5,914 bases of DNA, from positions 1-5,914 of the forward strand of contig DMIX01000386.1 of NCBI GenBank assembly GCA_003451975.1. Reading direction: 5' to 3'. The stretch is from Propionibacteriaceae bacterium. Lineage in GTDB: Bacteria > Actinomycetota > Actinomycetes > Propionibacteriales > Propionibacteriaceae. The notes beneath the pieces are model-generated. The model worked only from the letters and a program-made list of their open reading frames with translations. It was not told where the DNA came from and did not search any database. The translations under genes were made by a program, and so were the position numbers. Within the stretch, counting starts at the first letter, position 1. Each line of letters starts with the position of its first letter. Of the stretch, positions 5,184 through 5,914 are shown piece by piece.

Positions 5184-5914
5184 GTGGCGGTGGGTGACAT
5201 TGAGTTCAACGACGAGTTCCGCCGAGCCCTGGAGCTGCTGGACAACGGTGCGAGCATCTTCCTTACCGGCAAGGCGGGTACCGGCAAGTCGACATTGCTG
5301 CGGCATTTTCTTGACACCACTTCCCGGAAAGTCACGGTCGCCGCACCGACGGGTATCGCGGCACTCAACGTTGACGGTGTGACCATCCATCGACTGTTCA
5401 GCTTCCCGGCGTCGGTGAGTCTTGAGTACGTGCTGGGGCCGGATTACTACCCCGGCAAGTACGGCAAGCTCCTCAAAGAACTCGACGTCTTGGTCATCGA
5501 CGAAGTGTCGATGGTGCGTGCCGACCTGTTTGATTGCGTCGCGGCTGCTTTGGCCCGCTATGGCCCGCGCCGTGGTGAGCGATTCGGGGGCATCCAGATG
5601 GTGCTGGTTGGCGATCCCTATCAGTTGCCACCGGTGGTTCTGGATGCCGAGGCCGAGCATTTTCGTACCCGATACGCCACGCCCTACTTCTTCTCCGCGG
5701 ACTCCTTTGCCAGCCTCGATACCGAAGTGGTCAACCTGGAGACGGTCTACCGTCAGCGCGACCAGCGCTTCGTCGAGCTGCTCAACGACATCCGAACTGG
5801 GGCAGCAGGGGAGCCGGTCGTAGCCGAATTGAACCAACGCGTGCGCCCAGACTTCGAAACCTCCGGCGACGAGTTCTGGATCACGCTCACCACCACCAAC
5901 CGGCGGGCCGACAA
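5184..5914 (+). CDS. PIF1-like superfamily 1B DNA helicase/AAA ATPase (3' partial)
   Basis: The first 243 codons of a PIF1/RecD2-like helicase are visible; the gene continues past the right edge. These enzymes use ATP to unwind DNA 5' to 3' and act in replication, recombination or repair. Motif I (Walker A) is GKAGTGKST (residues 29-37). Motif Ia is the PIF1-type APTGIAALN...GVTIHRLF (54-72). Motif II (Walker B) is VIDEVSM (104-110) with Asp106 and Glu107. Motif III is VGDPYQLPPV (142-151). A later LTTTNRRAD, close to the edge, fits the region leading into the second RecA-like domain. GTG at 5184 is preferred because of GGGAGAG 9 bases upstream; GTG at 5166 would add six residues. An in-frame TAA at 5103-5105 bounds the open frame upstream. 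No frameshift is seen. The C-terminal domains that would separate subfamilies are outside the window. The gene diverges from the lipoprotein gene, and its promoter is not clear. Confidence 0.88.
   Translation, partial: MAVGDIEFNDEFRRALELLDNGASIFLTGKAGTGKSTLLRHFLDTTSRKVTVAAPTGIAALNVDGVTIHRLFSFPASVSLEYVLGPDYYPGKYGKLLKELDVLVIDEVSMVRADLFDCVAAALARYGPRRGERFGGIQMVLVGDPYQLPPVVLDAEAEHFRTRYATPYFFSADSFASLDTEVVNLETVYRQRDQRFVELLNDIRTGAAGEPVVAELNQRVRPDFETSGDEFWITLTTTNRRAD

Noticed and set aside
3884..5197. Long plus-strand open frames opposite the lipoprotein gene
   Set aside because: They are low-complexity Gly/Arg/Val-rich shadows of a GC-rich gene with a convincing signal peptide and propeller repeats on the other strand.

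Overview
The window looks like the chromosome of a high-GC Gram-positive bacterium (Actinomycetota). The DNA is GC-rich by eye, codons favour G/C at the third position, all four visible stop codons of genes are TGA, one gene starts with GTG, and one gene encodes an Ala/Thr/Pro-rich secreted lipoprotein. A lineage such as Propionibacteriaceae is possible, but this is a guess from style and not from a marker gene.

Positions 1-3558 (+ strand) hold a sugar-catabolism cassette of three co-directional genes separated by only 27 and 26 bases, so probably one operon. They are (i) the ATPase of a ribose/xylose-type ABC importer, cut by the left edge and carrying an in-frame TAA at 146-148; (ii) a SIS-domain sugar-phosphate isomerase of the KdsD/GutQ type without CBS domains; and (iii) a xylulokinase-like FGGY carbohydrate kinase. 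The simplest reading is import of a sugar or polyol-derived ketose, phosphorylation by the kinase, and aldose-ketose isomerisation of the phosphosugar. The substrate is not evident: the isomerase lacks two of the catalytic residues of KdsD, and the kinase differs from E. coli XylB at two substrate-side motifs. The premature stop falls right after the Q-loop of the first ATPase domain and would disable the importer unless it is a sequencing error or is compensated. A perfect 12-bp inverted repeat lies in the linker between the two ATPase domains.

Positions 3581-5020 (- strand) encode a secreted lipoprotein with a PQQ-type beta-propeller appearance. It converges on the kinase gene with only 22 bases between the stop codons. 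Positions 5184-5914 (+ strand) begin a PIF1-like superfamily 1B DNA helicase that runs off the right edge.

The 163-bp divergent spacer 5021-5183 is unusually structured. It contains a hairpin that overlaps the lipoprotein Shine-Dalgarno sequence, a perfect DnaA box (TTATCCACA on the - strand), and a 7-bp inverted repeat on the helicase side. No tRNA, rRNA, CRISPR array, insertion sequence or transposase gene was seen. No confident sigma-70 promoter was seen. No classical novel defence or mobile system is visible; the points most worth checking are the nonsense codon, the intragenic hairpin, the altered isomerase active site and the divergent control region.
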